Of a stretch of 64,000 nt of DNA, positions 1 to 10,768 are shown one piece after another. Source of the stretch: Porodaedalea pini (Eukaryota > Basidiomycota > Agaricomycetes > Hymenochaetales > Hymenochaetaceae); NCBI GenBank assembly GCA_002794775.1, contig NBAY01000012.1:563001-627000 (forward strand). The letters are read 5' to 3'. The notes beneath the pieces were generated by a model. The model was given only the letters and a program-made list of their open reading frames with translations. It did no database searches and was not told the origin of the DNA. The position numbers and the translations under genes were made by a program. Within the stretch, counting starts at the first letter, position 1, and every line of letters begins with the position of its first letter.

Positions 1-1497
1 TATAGATCCTCATGACCTGCAAGCAGCTCAGCAAGAAAGGGAAGGCATGAGCGAAAGCTTCACTCTCGGAAAACACAAGGAAGAAGACATCGTCACTCTA
101 GTGAACATGACGGTCAGTGAAGCGAGGAAGAGTAGGGTAGGGGACTACATGTCTTGGGGCGCCAAACCCCAGATGGAGCTGCTGAGCGAGGTCTACAAGT
201 ATATTCCGCCGTTTCGAGCGACCTTCAGTCCGCAGGATAATCCTAGTGAGCTGACAGACTGGACATGGCGGGACGCGGCAGTGCAGGCTGCCAAGAGGGG
301 TACTTGTAAGTGTTTCCCAGTCATTTATTAATCAAATCTGATTGTTCTTGTAGATCTGAAACCTGAAGATCTGCCACCACAAGAAAGAACCGGATGGTCT
401 GGTGCATGTCCGCATGATTCTCCTCTTTACCTCAATCCTCCAGAACTCAATGAGGAACCTAGGCCTCAGACGTCAAAGACTTTCATACACGATCATCGCA
501 CTGCGATGGACCCATGCTACCATCCACAACATGTCGTTACACATGGAACGTTTCTAGCGCATGGTACAGGACCCAACCCGGAGCGGTTCACAGCTCCTCT
601 ACTTAGTAACTGTGCGAGTGCATTACATATGGACATCCGTGCCACGTCGATGGCGCAGTCATCGGAATTCGCTATTGAAGATCCGCGTTGGGAAGACAAG
701 GAAGATGACAGGCTGTTCTGGCGGGGGACGCCAACCGGGATGTGGCATCACAGTGGTGTAAACTGGCGTTCGAGCCAGCGCGTACGTCTTGTCAACCTTA
801 CGAATGCGGACGCAGCTGGCCAGATCATCGACACGGAGTCCGACTTTGCTTACGTATCCTTCCTTAAACCGGGTACGTCTCCAGACAAGCCAGTCGGCGA
901 ATCCGTCACGCACTCCCGCCGCCGTGTGAACAACGCGCTCATGGATGTGAGCTTCTCCGGGCCCGTCCTGGGATGCGAGAGCGTAGTGTGCGACACGATG
1001 CAGGAGGAGCTCGCGTGGGGTGCGTCCGTCGAGGCTGGCGCGCGGGGAGCGGGGCGCTACAAGTACCTGCTCGACGTCGATGGGAACGGGTGGAGCTCGC
1101 GCTTCCGCCGGCTCATGAGCGCGCACGGACTCGTGTTCAAGGCGACGCTGTTCCCCGAGTGGTGGACGGACCGCGTGCAGGCGTGGGCGCACTACGTGCC
1201 CGTGCAGCTCGATTACTCGGATCTATACGACGCGCTTGTGTTCTTTGGAGGAGATCTTAGTGGGGAGGGCGCACATGAGGAGATGGCGAGGAAGATTGCG
1301 AGCGCTGGCCGGGAGTGGGTCGAGCGGTATTGGAGGAAGGAGGACGTTACTGCATATATGTTCAGGTTCGTTTACTACTCCTATTAGTTTCTTCCTGCCT
1401 TAAGTGCTGACTCATGGATAGATTATGGCTTGAATATGCTCGCGTCATGAGCTTGGATCGAGACGCCATGAGTTTCCATCTTCCACAAAATAATTAA
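1..1497 (+). CDS. GT90 (CAP10-like) glycosyltransferase, 5' end outside window
   Basis: Three exons are visible: <1-305, 354-1365 and 1422-1497. The frame is already open at base 1, so the N-terminus lies upstream. The C-terminal part carries the family signature: YKYLLDVDGNGWSSRFRRL, then LVFKATLFPEWW and HYVPVQLDYSDLYD, ending with YMFR/LWLEYARVMS across the last intron. Known for the family: GT90/CAP10 proteins are Golgi or ER-type glycosyltransferases, including cryptococcal capsule-associated proteins and POGLUT-like O-glucosyl/xylosyltransferases. Donor and acceptor specificity cannot be read from the sequence. Both introns are under 60 nt with canonical GT-AG ends. The gene looks intact in the part seen, and a 3' flank of about 330 bp separates it from the repeat-rich segment. 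Confidence 0.88.
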
Positions 1498-1828
1498 TTC
1501 ACACATTTTCCCTTTTGCATAAGTATTTAGTCCGTGTTCTTGTATCGTGTATCTCCACATAAGATACGTCTACGCCGTTCGGGCTCATTTCATATTGCTA
1601 TTTAGATTTGTTTGCTCTCATCTGTTCTAATCTTCTCGGCACTCACACATACTTATCATCTTCCTTAATTCTTTCTACCTCGCGGACTATCCCATCCTTA
1701 CGGAGTATCTCTTCCCCCATGTTGTGCATAAATGAATCAAACTGCCAACCTGTCGCCGCTCACGTAGATGGTACCAAGTATAAAAATGAATTTGGTTGAG
1801 CGCAGGCACCTTATCATCGCATTGCCTG
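1498..1828. other. Intergenic, gene-free
   Basis: This is the 3' flank of the GT90 gene up to the first inverted end of the repeat element. It is AT-rich, and I see no coding frame with family similarity. Confidence 0.5.
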
Positions 1829-2269
1829 CATCAGGAAAACCCTCCCAAGCAGAAAAAGATAGAATTGGCTTAGAATACAATAATACTGGTAGAATATTCT
1901 GGAATGACATTAGAATGTGCTCGGACTCAGCAAGCTTGTTCAGAATTGGATGGAATTGAGGTGAATTCTGGAGCTCTGTTGGAATTCGCTGGAATCAGCA
2001 AGCCAAACATTTGGAATTGAACAGAATCGGCAGCTTGAAATTTAGAATATAGATAGAAAAATGATACACCTCATAGATTCTATGGAATTTTGTAGAATAA
2101 AAAACTGATTGTGGAATTCATTAGATTCTGCCATGGCTTGACACAGGTGCAGGTACTAGATTGGCTTCTTGGACCTATACTGGGACCCATGAACTATCTG
2201 CAGGTTACAGTGTTTTTCATAAGTCTTGAGACATGTGAAGATCATAAAATTTGAGCATTTCAGCACCTC

Positions 2270-2890
2270 AAAAACTTGTAAAACCAATATCTCTGTCAAT
2301 TCTTCACAGAATCATTTCAAAAATGTTGCCAAATCCATTTTCAACAGCTTCTAAATGTTTGTGAGCTTAGTAGACAGAAGGTGGAATATTGAGGCTGCAG
2401 TAGTGAGAATGGGTGTTTTTCTAGAAAAAAACCCTTCCCTAATTTTTCCTGAGCTCAATTTTGAAGCTAATGACATGAAACTTGTTGGAGAATGGTCTAT
2501 ATACTATACTGTTGATGTTATGAGGGATGAACTAGGGTGAATGTCTCTTGTCCTGTTTGACTGTTGTGCTGAAACTCTCAAACTCATCCAAATTTGCTTG
2601 ACTCAGACAGTTGCCAAAAATTTGCCTGCATTGTTATAAGCCATATATAATTTAATATACAATATAGATACCATTCTCCAACAAGTTTCATATCATTAGC
2701 TTCAAAATTGAGCTCAGGAAAAATCAGGGAAGGAGGTTTTCTAGAAAAACACCCATTTTCACTACTGCAGTCTCAATATTCCACCTTCTGTCCTCTAAGC
2801 TCAAATAAATTTTAGAAACCATTCAAACACAAATTTAGCAACTTTTTTGAAGAGTTTTTGTGAAGAATTGATTGAGATATGATGTATTTT
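2270..2890. repeat. Large imperfect inverted repeat (foldback)
   Basis: The left arm (about 2270-2510) and right arm (about 2645-2890) are imperfect reverse complements. Shared blocks include gacagaaggtggaatattga, cctgagctcaattttgaagc and aaacttgttggagaatgg, each present inverted in the other arm. The loop is about 130 bp. Transcribed, it would make a long hairpin. It may be a foldback MITE nested inside the larger element or an internal part of it. A short open frame in the left arm (2355-2540) is best read as fortuitous. Confidence 0.8.
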
Positions 2891-2989
2891 GTATTTGGAG
2901 GCACTTCAGGTGACAAAAACTGCTAAGTCCAATTTCCCACACCTGGATGCGTCATCCACAGAAGAGGTGTGGGAACTTGATCACATGTA

Positions 2990-4860
2990 TGTTGGTTTTG
3001 ACGCCACACGCCACACATCACCTTCACATCTGCTGCCACTCCAATATGTCTGGTGCCGACGTCCTTACAGAATGTCTGAAAACCCCCTCAATCACACCCA
3101 CCGCAACCATCACACACGAAGTGGTAGCCTCACCGGCCGCCTGGTGGGATGCACTCACTGCTGCAGGCAACATGCCGTCCGACTTCTGACCTTCAACTTA
3201 TTAGAATGCTCGTCTTCAAGCCGAAGACCGTAAAGTCTGCCGCAACAGTTCCTGTTGTTGTCATTGCACACATCGCCGGACCTGCTAAAATAATTTTTTG
3301 TGTTGGACAAGGACTCGCATGAGCCCAGTCTCTTTATCTGTCCACACGCATCGTTAAAGTTTGTCCAGTTTCACCATTAGCACTTGACGCAAACACATTC
3401 CCAAAGGTTGTCACGGTCCTTGATGCATCACTCGCATCATCGACTTCCCTCTTCGCCGTACATGCGCTCGCCTCTGATTTTACTGTCTTCCTCCCTGGAA
3501 CCAGCATTGCTTCATACTGGCGTGTCTCGAAACAGGGAGACCAAGTTTCACGAGGTAGATTTCGTGGAACTCAAGGCCGAGGCTGTGGCGCCTGCTGTGC
3601 GCACGTCTGCAATTGCCGCCCAGGAAAAGGCAACGAAAGAGGAAGGGAGAATTGACGGCACGGTGAAGATTGCTATTGGCATGAAGAAAGGGTCGACTTC
3701 CCGGGTTGGTATACGAACGTGCGTTGATTGTTCTGTAATCCTCACTTTGTGCTGACAAATATTATAGGCGCTGATTAAGGTCGGTATGACATGCGTCTTC
3801 AGAGGGAGCTCCGAGCTTGAGGAGCCCATAGCAATCTGTCCGACTACAGAAACGGTCATGTATCCCTACTGAAGTACGGGAAATTCTCAATTTACATCGT
3901 CGCGTGTACGAGGTGCTGCTTACCGTACTCGTCATCACAGGCATCAAGTCGGACAAGGAGAAGTTTGCCGGTGGTCTTTACACGATGACCGGCCGTGGCA
4001 TCCAAGCTGCGACGTCGCATTGCCTTCGCCAAGACTTCTCACGGCCAGAGATGTTCAACGTCGTGGTCTCAGACCTGGATGATCCGCAGGGTACGGGTCT
4101 GAACGGTGGCAAATTATTCTGTGGCAGAACACGTGGAGCCTTAGCACACGCATGGTCGGAATCATGGTCATGATTCGTGGCGACAACCAGGGTCTTGTTC
4201 TCCCATTACGCGTCGCTCGTTGTCTCCTGCGGTATTACCATGCGCACTAATAAGCAGGAGTTATACGACCGCTGTGAGGAGCTCGCGAAGACGCTCAGGA
4301 AAGCGCGAAGGTGGATGTACGGGACGGCTACACTCCTGGCTACAAGATCAACGACTGGAAACAGAAGGCGCGAAAATTTAATTATTCCTTATTTCTCGGT
4401 TTTCCTGTGGTCTTACAAATGGCTTTTTGTCCAGGTGCTCCACTTCGCCTTGAACTCAGTCCAGTTGATATCCAGAAGAAGCAAACACTTTCTGTGCGAC
4501 GTGATACGGGCTTGAAGGAGACTGCCGTACCTGCACTTCTCAAGACTATCCAACAGGAGATGTTCGAGCACGCGAAGGCAAGGTACATGTCTTGCCTGCG
4601 CGTCGTGACAATGGGATGATGTCGTGCTGACACTGCTTCATACTTGCGTGCTCTCAGAACCGGCGAGACCAAGCTTCACAAGGTAGATTTTGTGGAACTC
4701 AAGATCGATGCTGCGGCGTGCCTTACATCGTCGCATGTACAAAAGGAGCTGCTTGCCGTACCCGTCATCCTGGGCATCAAGTCTGAGAAGAAGTTTGCCG
4801 GTGGTCTGTACATGATGACCGTGAAAGGCTTCATTCCGACGACCGGCCGTGGCATCCTTT
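2990..4860 (+). pseudogene. Prolyl-tRNA synthetase pseudogene, two degenerate tandem copies
   Basis: Recognisable pieces of a fungal cytosolic prolyl-tRNA synthetase lie in order but in different frames. The N-terminus starts at 3046 (MSGADVLTECLKTPSI...) and includes the editing-domain-like NTFPKVVTVLDASLASS and FTVFLPGTSIASYW (to about 3520). KFHEVDFVELKAE and FPGWYTN (about 3540-3715) follow, then LEEPIAICPTTETVMYPY (about 3815-3870). The catalytic and anticodon-binding parts are KFAGGLYTMT...GRGIQAATSHCL (about 3960-4030), LYDRCEELAKTLRK and LSVRRDTG up to about 4615. Stops, frameshifts and a deletion of the segment after MYPY show that it is dead. A remnant intron near 3715-3768 suggests a DNA-level rather than an mRNA copy. 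From about 4628 a second, shorter copy repeats the GETKLHKVDFVELK and KKFAGGLYMMT region. Confidence 0.85.
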
Positions 4861-5111
4861 TAGTTTAGTAGTTAATGTTTAGGAATATAATGGAATACAC
4901 CAATAAAGAGTCGGGAATGCTAAGATAAGTAACAAAATGGGGTTGGAATACAAGTGGAATGTAATTGGAATGTAATTGGAATGCAGCAGAATGCACGGCG
5001 TAGGGAATGACCTTTAGGAATGATGTGGAATTGGAATGAGCCAGAATCACTCAGAATTTCTGGCACATTCCAATGATTCCACCAGTTCCGGCCAGGAGGG
5101 TTTTCCTGATG

Positions 5112-5363
5112 TGGGAATATTGCTCGGAAGTCGTGGAAATACATTTCAAAACTCGTAAAATTGCAATCAAGGGGCATTACAAACAAAATAACAGTGTGCG
5201 ATGGTAGCAAGATATAATAAGCGCGCAGGCCCTGGAGACGTGAAGTAATGCGTAACAAGATCCAACAAACAATCGTGAGCTCATACATACGTAATCGTCC
5301 GCCCGGTGAATATATGTCCATCCAACGAAAAACAAGAAATCCCAAGTACAATCATAGCCTTGC
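5112..5363. other. Intergenic between repeat element and WW-like gene
   Basis: No gene is supported here. The stretch is the likely 3' UTR and flank of the minus-strand gene ending at 5364. Confidence 0.5.
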
Positions 5364-8300
5364 TCACGAGCGAGTAAAGCTGTTGAACGTCAGTCGTCGA
5401 ACCTGTCGGTCAGACGAATTAGTATTATCCAAATGGACTGAGCAAACGAGAACACGTACCGGTCCAAAGTTCCTCACTCGCACCCGCCAATTTCGATTGT
5501 TGGATACTGTCGGCGTTGCCGAGTGGTCCGAACGAGTCTTCGGGTTGTTGTCGGTCACCGTCCCGATGTCTGATCCCATCGTATCGTCCGCCTCGAGGTC
5601 TTTATTTGGTTTTCGTGCTACGCGCCAGGTCCAGGGTTTCTTACTAGGCTTCTCCAACTTCACACGGATGAAAGTTTTCCACCAGTCGGCGGAGAATATC
5701 TGGGTCCAGTGAGTCTTATTGTTTGTCTCCCAACCGGTGATCACGGTCCAGAGGATCAGAGGAATGGTAAACAGCCATGCAACGGCATAAATTAATTGAG
5801 ATGTGGTGTTTGGCGTGCCGTTGACTTTGAGGAAGGAAGCTATGGCAATTGCAGTCAGGAAAGTAACCATACTAGACAGATATTGTGAAAAAAATGAAAA
5901 TTGGTACGTTTAAAAAAAACACGTACCCCCACATAAGCAGTGCATAAGGTAGGCTGTACTGGATAGCCATTGTCTCCAACCCGAGTTGCTTGTGCTTTCT
6001 GCTGTCCAGATAATTGATCTACGCAGATTTAACACTTGGTCGCAGAAACTGCGCAAAATGAGTGAACACTTACTGTATCAGCCGCGGTGACTTCAATATC
6101 CTTGGAGCTTATTCGAATCTGCCGCACAAGGAGGAGACCTACAATGATACTTGCAAGACTCGCAACTATTGACACCTGACTCGCAACTGCTGCTGGAGAA
6201 GCCCATAGTCCCCCGTTATCTGATAGAACGATTGGGGTACTTAGGAGCGCAACGTTTGCATTTAGCAGCACTGTCGACTGTACCGACTTGAGCTTTGTTA
6301 AAAGAGGAGCATATAACTGGACTCACAGTAAGTACGAAGGATTCCCAATCTCGTTCAAGTTTAGCCTTGATAACATGAATGAATGGAGACCCAAGAGAGT
6401 GAACAGCAAAGTTATTTCGAAAAAAAGAAGTAGAACAGTTAAGAATGCAGATTCGTAGAGGGAGTTTTGCGTCGTACCTGATATTTTTTCCATCTCCTAT
6501 CTCTTATCACTCCGTCAACCCACAATTTTTCGAGCCCTTATCGGAAAAGTTAACAACCACCCAAAAGAGAAATGCAGCATTGACGTTACCAGACAGATGT
6601 GTCTCTGGTGCATAGAAAAGCAAGGGGGACAAGTACTTTACGAGCCACGAGCGCTTTTTCGGATGTTCTCCACGCACGCTCTGCCATACCGAAAGACGGG
6701 CACCGTGAAAGCCGTAAAAGTTGTTGTGACGCTCGTTCGCTGGGTAATGATTACTGTGAGCTATAGTGCCTCATTAGCAATAAGGCCGCGCCACGAACCG
6801 ACTACGCCCATTAAGCGTGCTGCGACTGAATTAAGAAAGAACGCGGAAAAAATGAGGGAGGAAAGGAGCCTACCTGTACTTGCAACCGCATAACTCGTGT
6901 TATAACCGGACTCGATCGTGCCTGGACATGACATAGTTATAGTTATGAATGATGATTTTTTAGATATATGCGAAACGAACCTTGTAGATGTTTGACTGAT
7001 GCTATGAGCGCATTAAATTCAGAATCCTCATAGGGAGCCGCAGAGTCGGCGGATGTCATCAGATCTAAGCACTCCAAGTAAATGACGAAGTTATGCCTCA
7101 TGGTACCGATGAACGTACCGATCCTCCAATAGTTAAGAATTCCCATCACCTCGTCGAGCACTTCAGGATAGGGCTCACGGTGACTGGGAAAATTATCAAT
7201 ATGCTGCCAGAATTCAAAATCAAGCAGGTGACCTGGGTAGGACGGGATATGCGTCAGTTGCCGTCTTTCTGTAGCAGAAATCTAACATACGAAATTGTTT
7301 CCGCGACTCGAGACCAAAATCCGCGCCTAGACACTCGGCAAGATCATATTTGTCAAGCCAGAACACACAACGCTTGTCTAGATCAACCATGTAATATGAC
7401 CACTCGCCGCCTTGGATCTCCAAGACGACCTCGATATTAACGGGAACTTTGCCATTCCACTCGAAGTTCTCGGCATGAGCTTCGAGCTCGTTCATGAAGA
7501 CCTCGACCTCTGCCAAAACTTTATTGCTCTCGAGATTCGCCTCCGTAAGATAGCAAAACCGGTGTGTGGCATGCTTGAAGAGATAATACGGTTGCCCCTC
7601 AGGATGAACATAGTATTTCCACGATGAGACATCTTGGTTTCTGGAAACAAACCGAATAGAGCTTTACTTTTTCGTCTAGTCATGTAACCAATACTCACTG
7701 ATAGACGTCAAAAGTACTCAGCGGCTCAAATATCCACTCGTCCTGAATATTTTTTCTGTTATGTAGTTAGATGATTTCATATTGTGCTAAGATGGAGAGC
7801 ACGGACATAGCAATGTTCCGATCATACCGCGGCCTCTTTGACGGCGCGATGCTCTCCCTAGACTTGATTCCAGCAGGAGGAGCACCGATATGAGCAGGCT
7901 CAGCATGCAAGGCACCTTCTATGATGGACCCTTCTCCAATAGCGCACAAGGGCATCGTATAGCAATGATCTCCGTCATGGACGGCATCTGATATGAAGCC
8001 AGGAGAACTGAAGAGGGTACTGGTAGGTGACCTAGGAAAAGAGGCGCAGGAGTCCATGGATCTAGTATACTGGTGCGTGCGCACCCGTGGTGGTGTGGTA
8101 GGCATAGAAGAGCATGCCAGGACAACGGCACGTTCGCTGGACGTCGAGGCTCTTTGGGTTTCGACGCAACTGCCGCCGTTTGAAGCTTGAGCATCGCCAA
8201 CTTCACGTAAATCAGACTTCTTGTCGTGTAGCTCGGGTAACTTTCTGCTGCCATCAAAGCGTCGGAGACCGAGACATCGACTAAGCACCGAGAAGAACTT

Positions 8301-8387
8301 GAGGAGTCGAGGCAGAGCGCTAACCGCCCATCGTCGACAGAGATCTAGCAACTTATGGAGAAAGGTCAAAACAGGAGACAGAGTCAT
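5364..8387 (-). CDS. WW-like domain / multi-pass membrane fusion protein
   Basis: I model 13 exons: 8387-7828, 7755-7699, 7640-7291, 7232-6981, 6921-6874, 6825-6799, 6760-6590, 6536-6478, 6365-6327, 6286-6074, 6018-5927, 5871-5460 and 5402-5364. They join in frame to 772 residues. The order is a Ser-rich N-terminus with a short hydrophobic stretch, then a WW-like segment (SSWKYYVHPEGQPYYLF) and a middle region with WQHIDNFPSHREPYPEVLDE. Next come LLFYAPETHLSGLEKLWVDGV and AKLERDWESFVLT, then at least three transmembrane segments (near LLNANVALLSTPIVL, VASLASIIVGLLLV and LIYAVAWLFTIPLILW). From memory, agaricomycete genomes carry many paralogues of this layout with no known function. Exon 6 is only 27 nt and one intron only 38 nt, so these joins are the least certain. 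Confidence 0.72.
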
Positions 8388-9261
8388 AGCTTTTTTGACA
8401 AGGCACAGCCGTCCTCAAGGACGAGATGATGGGTGCAGAGAGCAAGCTTGAGAATACGACTGGGTCGGAGGTGCCATGATGGTCCTCCTTGCCTGCAGGC
8501 AAAGACAGGCGCCCATACTTTAGGGACAAGTCCATTACTAAGCAAACCTTAGCGAGAACTAGCGCTGTAGCTTTTCGTTGCCGGGTTGTACTTCAGATAT
8601 TCTCAATAGTAGCCATATCGTACAATATATTCACTCAGCCGTTTACAGAGAAAATGACTTGCCTACGATTTTAAAACATACCATTGGGCTTCAGTTTGCA
8701 GTACCCAAGAAAAGTCGCGATGTGATTGCTTCTCACCAAACTTTCTTCAGGCAGCGGCAGCTCTGAAATGCCGACCTTTATTTTAATTAAGCAATAGGCT
8801 CATCTTCAAAGACTTAACGAGTTTTAAATAATCTTCTGAAGGAAGTGGACTAGAAGCTTTTATGTTTATTGATGAGCTCGATCGCCCGCTTGCTGTGACA
8901 CGGTGGAATCAAGTGGCAGGAGGCAGATATGTTCTGACAAAAGACGGCCCTAGGAATCACATCAGACGCTGGCTAGATATCGCATGAGTTACCCATTACC
9001 CTGGGTTGGAAAGAACTGGGGACTATATGTCTCTGGTCTCACTGACAGTACGCGTCGCGACGCGTCTCAATATGATTCCGTCGATGATCGACAAACGCGT
9101 CAAGATCTGATCTGAGACGGTATGCTCGTACGGTCTTACAGTAAGCTGCGATTCTAGAAGCTCTCCCTTGTCATATAGATGCAGAGGCGATTCACACGCA
9201 AACTTGTTCCAATAGTCAATATTAATGCCAACCCAAATATAAATTGAGCACATGTAAGCCG
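8388..9261. other. Intergenic, gene-free (about 870 bp)
   Basis: This is the presumed promoter and 5' UTR of the WW-like gene plus the 3' flank of the BTB gene. Only short frames without family similarity are present on both strands. Confidence 0.5.
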
Positions 9262-10410
9262 CTAGCTTGGTCTTCCCCGGTTCTGCAGCTGCTGCTTGGA
9301 GATCTCTGGCAGGTCCGAGTCAACAAGCTCATCCCATCTGGGTAAACCCACTACACCCGGGAGTTTCTCCCATATAGAGTTGCGATGGCATTCGACGTCC
9401 AAACGAAATGACTCCTTGCATACCCTGCAAAGTGGCATGTCCCTGTGTTCAAGGTACTGCACGGTCTGCAACATCCATCTGAGAGGACCTGTGCGCATAT
9501 ACCACGATCTAGATGCGCGTGATGCAAGTCTTGCAAACGTGCGGGAGCATGGATCCGAGCCCTCCACTTCTGGCGGTCGGTCTTGTTCAAGAGGATCCGA
9601 TGGATAGTCCTGTCTCCAAAGGCAAGCAGCGGATGAGCGCCATTCTCCGCAGAAGCGCCGAACGTAGTCGAGGATTAGCTCGATGCGATGCTGATACATA
9701 AGAGTGTAGTTGCTCATGTCTTCGACAGAGAGCGTTGAGGAAGGGCGAGGAAGCCCCGAGCGCGATTCAGCAGAGAGTTTAGGATGCGAACCTTGCAAAA
9801 GGTCGGTGAAGGGGTACACGGAGAGAAAATAGAGTACGGATGGTACGATGACTCGTACGTGCGTCTCGCGCGCGAGGTTGAGCACATGGACCGGATGCGC
9901 ATAGGGGTAAGTGAGTTCGTTGGTGCCGGAGCCAACAGGAGCTTGAAGCGCACGCTCAACCATTGCGTCGTGACCCTCAAGCGCAAAGGACCATGTCTGT
10001 ACAAGTGCCTCGATTGCTTGTCTGCGGAGATGGGCGATAAAATATTTCGTTGAAAGGCGCAGGATGGAGGCAAGGAAAAAGAAGTCCTCAATGTCGCGAT
10101 TGTGGAACGTTCTTGAAACTTTGTTCAGAAACAGAGCGATAGATGTGAAGAAAGGGGCTCACACTCCATCGTATATTGCCATGAGCAAATTCGAGAGTTC
10201 AATGGGCAAATCATACATTCGCACTATCTCTAATTCCTCGCCTTCCTTGGACGTCGATGTGGACGGTTGAGGCAGTGCGAGCATGTCCTTGAAGATCTCG
10301 GACTGGCGTGCAAGAACACCACGATGGATCCTGAAGCAGACATTGCCTTCAGCTTGCAAAATGAGATTTCCATCCTCGAACCAAGGCTCTCCGCGTTCTT
10401 GAGGCTCCAT
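9262..10410 (-). CDS. BTB/POZ domain protein
   Basis: Two exons, 10410-10163 and 10111-9262, join to 365 residues. The N-terminus is a BTB/POZ fold of the basidiomycete type: WFEDGNLILQAEGNVCFRIH, then HRGVLARQSEIFKDML, YDLPIELSNLLMAIYDG, and across the intron NRDIEDFFFLASILRLSTKY. BTB domains mediate dimerisation and often recruit cullin-3 ubiquitin ligases. Fungal proteins of this kind usually lack a known partner. The C-terminal half (about residues 150-365) has a Cys-containing segment (CRVCKESFRLDVECH) but no domain I can name. The acceptor chosen (AAG before AACGTTCC) is the one that keeps the BTB frame open. The gene sits tail-to-head with the tRNA at 10.5 kb. Confidence 0.85.
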
Positions 10411-10514
10411 GGTCGCGTTGAGAAGATGAGCGTTTGAAACTGAAGCCTGAGAGTGTCACGCGCCATACTTGGAAATGAACTCCGTTCTTTCGAACTCGTC
10501 CGTTCTTCACAGCT

Positions 10515-10535
10515 CTCCAGAAAAATAAAAATTAA
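10515..10535 (-). terminator. Pol III T-run terminator of tRNA-Glu
   Basis: Just past the tRNA 3' end the minus strand reads ATTAATTTTTATTTTTC, two runs of five T. This is a standard RNA polymerase III stop. Confidence 0.6.
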
Positions 10536-10537
10536 TC

Positions 10538-10640
10538 TTCCCTGGCCGGGAGTCGAACCCGGGCCGGCCCGGTTCAAACTTCCGGGTTCGACACCCGGAG
10601 AAGTGAAAGCGGGCAATCCTAGCCGTTGGACCACCAAGGA
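10538..10640 (-). tRNA. tRNA-Glu(UUC) with intron
   Basis: Read on the minus strand, the 5' acceptor arm TCCTTGG (10640-10634) pairs with CCAGGGA (10545-10539), with one G-T wobble and discriminator A at 10538. The D arm, the anticodon stem GCCCG/CGGGC and the T arm CCGGG-TTCGACT-CCCGG (10562-10546) all fit. The anticodon loop CTTTCAC gives anticodon UUC (Glu). A 31-nt intron (10603-10573) sits at the canonical 37/38 position. It contains its own hairpin, a TCCGGG stem closed by CCCGGA. Downstream runs of T (minus strand, around 10535-10520) can act as the Pol III terminator. Confidence 0.93.
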
Positions 10641-10768
10641 CACATGATAGGTGCCGCATTTTACAGTTATGTATCAAGGTCCAAGGCAAACTGTAAGATT
10701 ACTTTTCAGTACATTCTCACGGCCGGGATGTGGATTTGTGCTTTCTCGCTCAGAACAGTGCAACAAAC

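Larger units (their letters stand above)
1829..5111. mobile_element. Transposon-like element with captured prolyl-tRNA synthetase fragments
   Basis: A 17-bp sequence at 1829-1845 (catcaggaaaaccctcc) recurs as a perfect reverse complement at 5095-5111. Just inside each end is a tract crowded with GGAAT/AGAAT words (about 1850-2120 on the left, 4880-5080 on the right). These resemble the subterminal repeats that DNA transposases bind. The words face the same way in both arms. Between them are a foldback (about 2270-2890) and two degenerate copies of a cellular aminoacyl-tRNA synthetase gene (about 2990-4860). I see no transposase frame, so the element would be non-autonomous. No convincing target-site duplication flanks the 17-bp ends. 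The true termini may therefore lie elsewhere, or the two ends may belong to two related insertions. The superfamily is not assigned. Confidence 0.55.

Noticed and set aside
659..1192. 177-codon minus-strand open frame
   Set aside because: Antisense shadow of the GT90 core domain, produced by high GC in third positions.
2355..2540. 61-codon frame in the foldback arm
   Set aside because: The same sequence occurs inverted in the other arm without a matching frame, so coding is unlikely.
10453..10647. Short frame crossing the tRNA locus
   Set aside because: It runs antisense through the tRNA-Glu cloverleaf, and tRNA structure explains the sequence fully.
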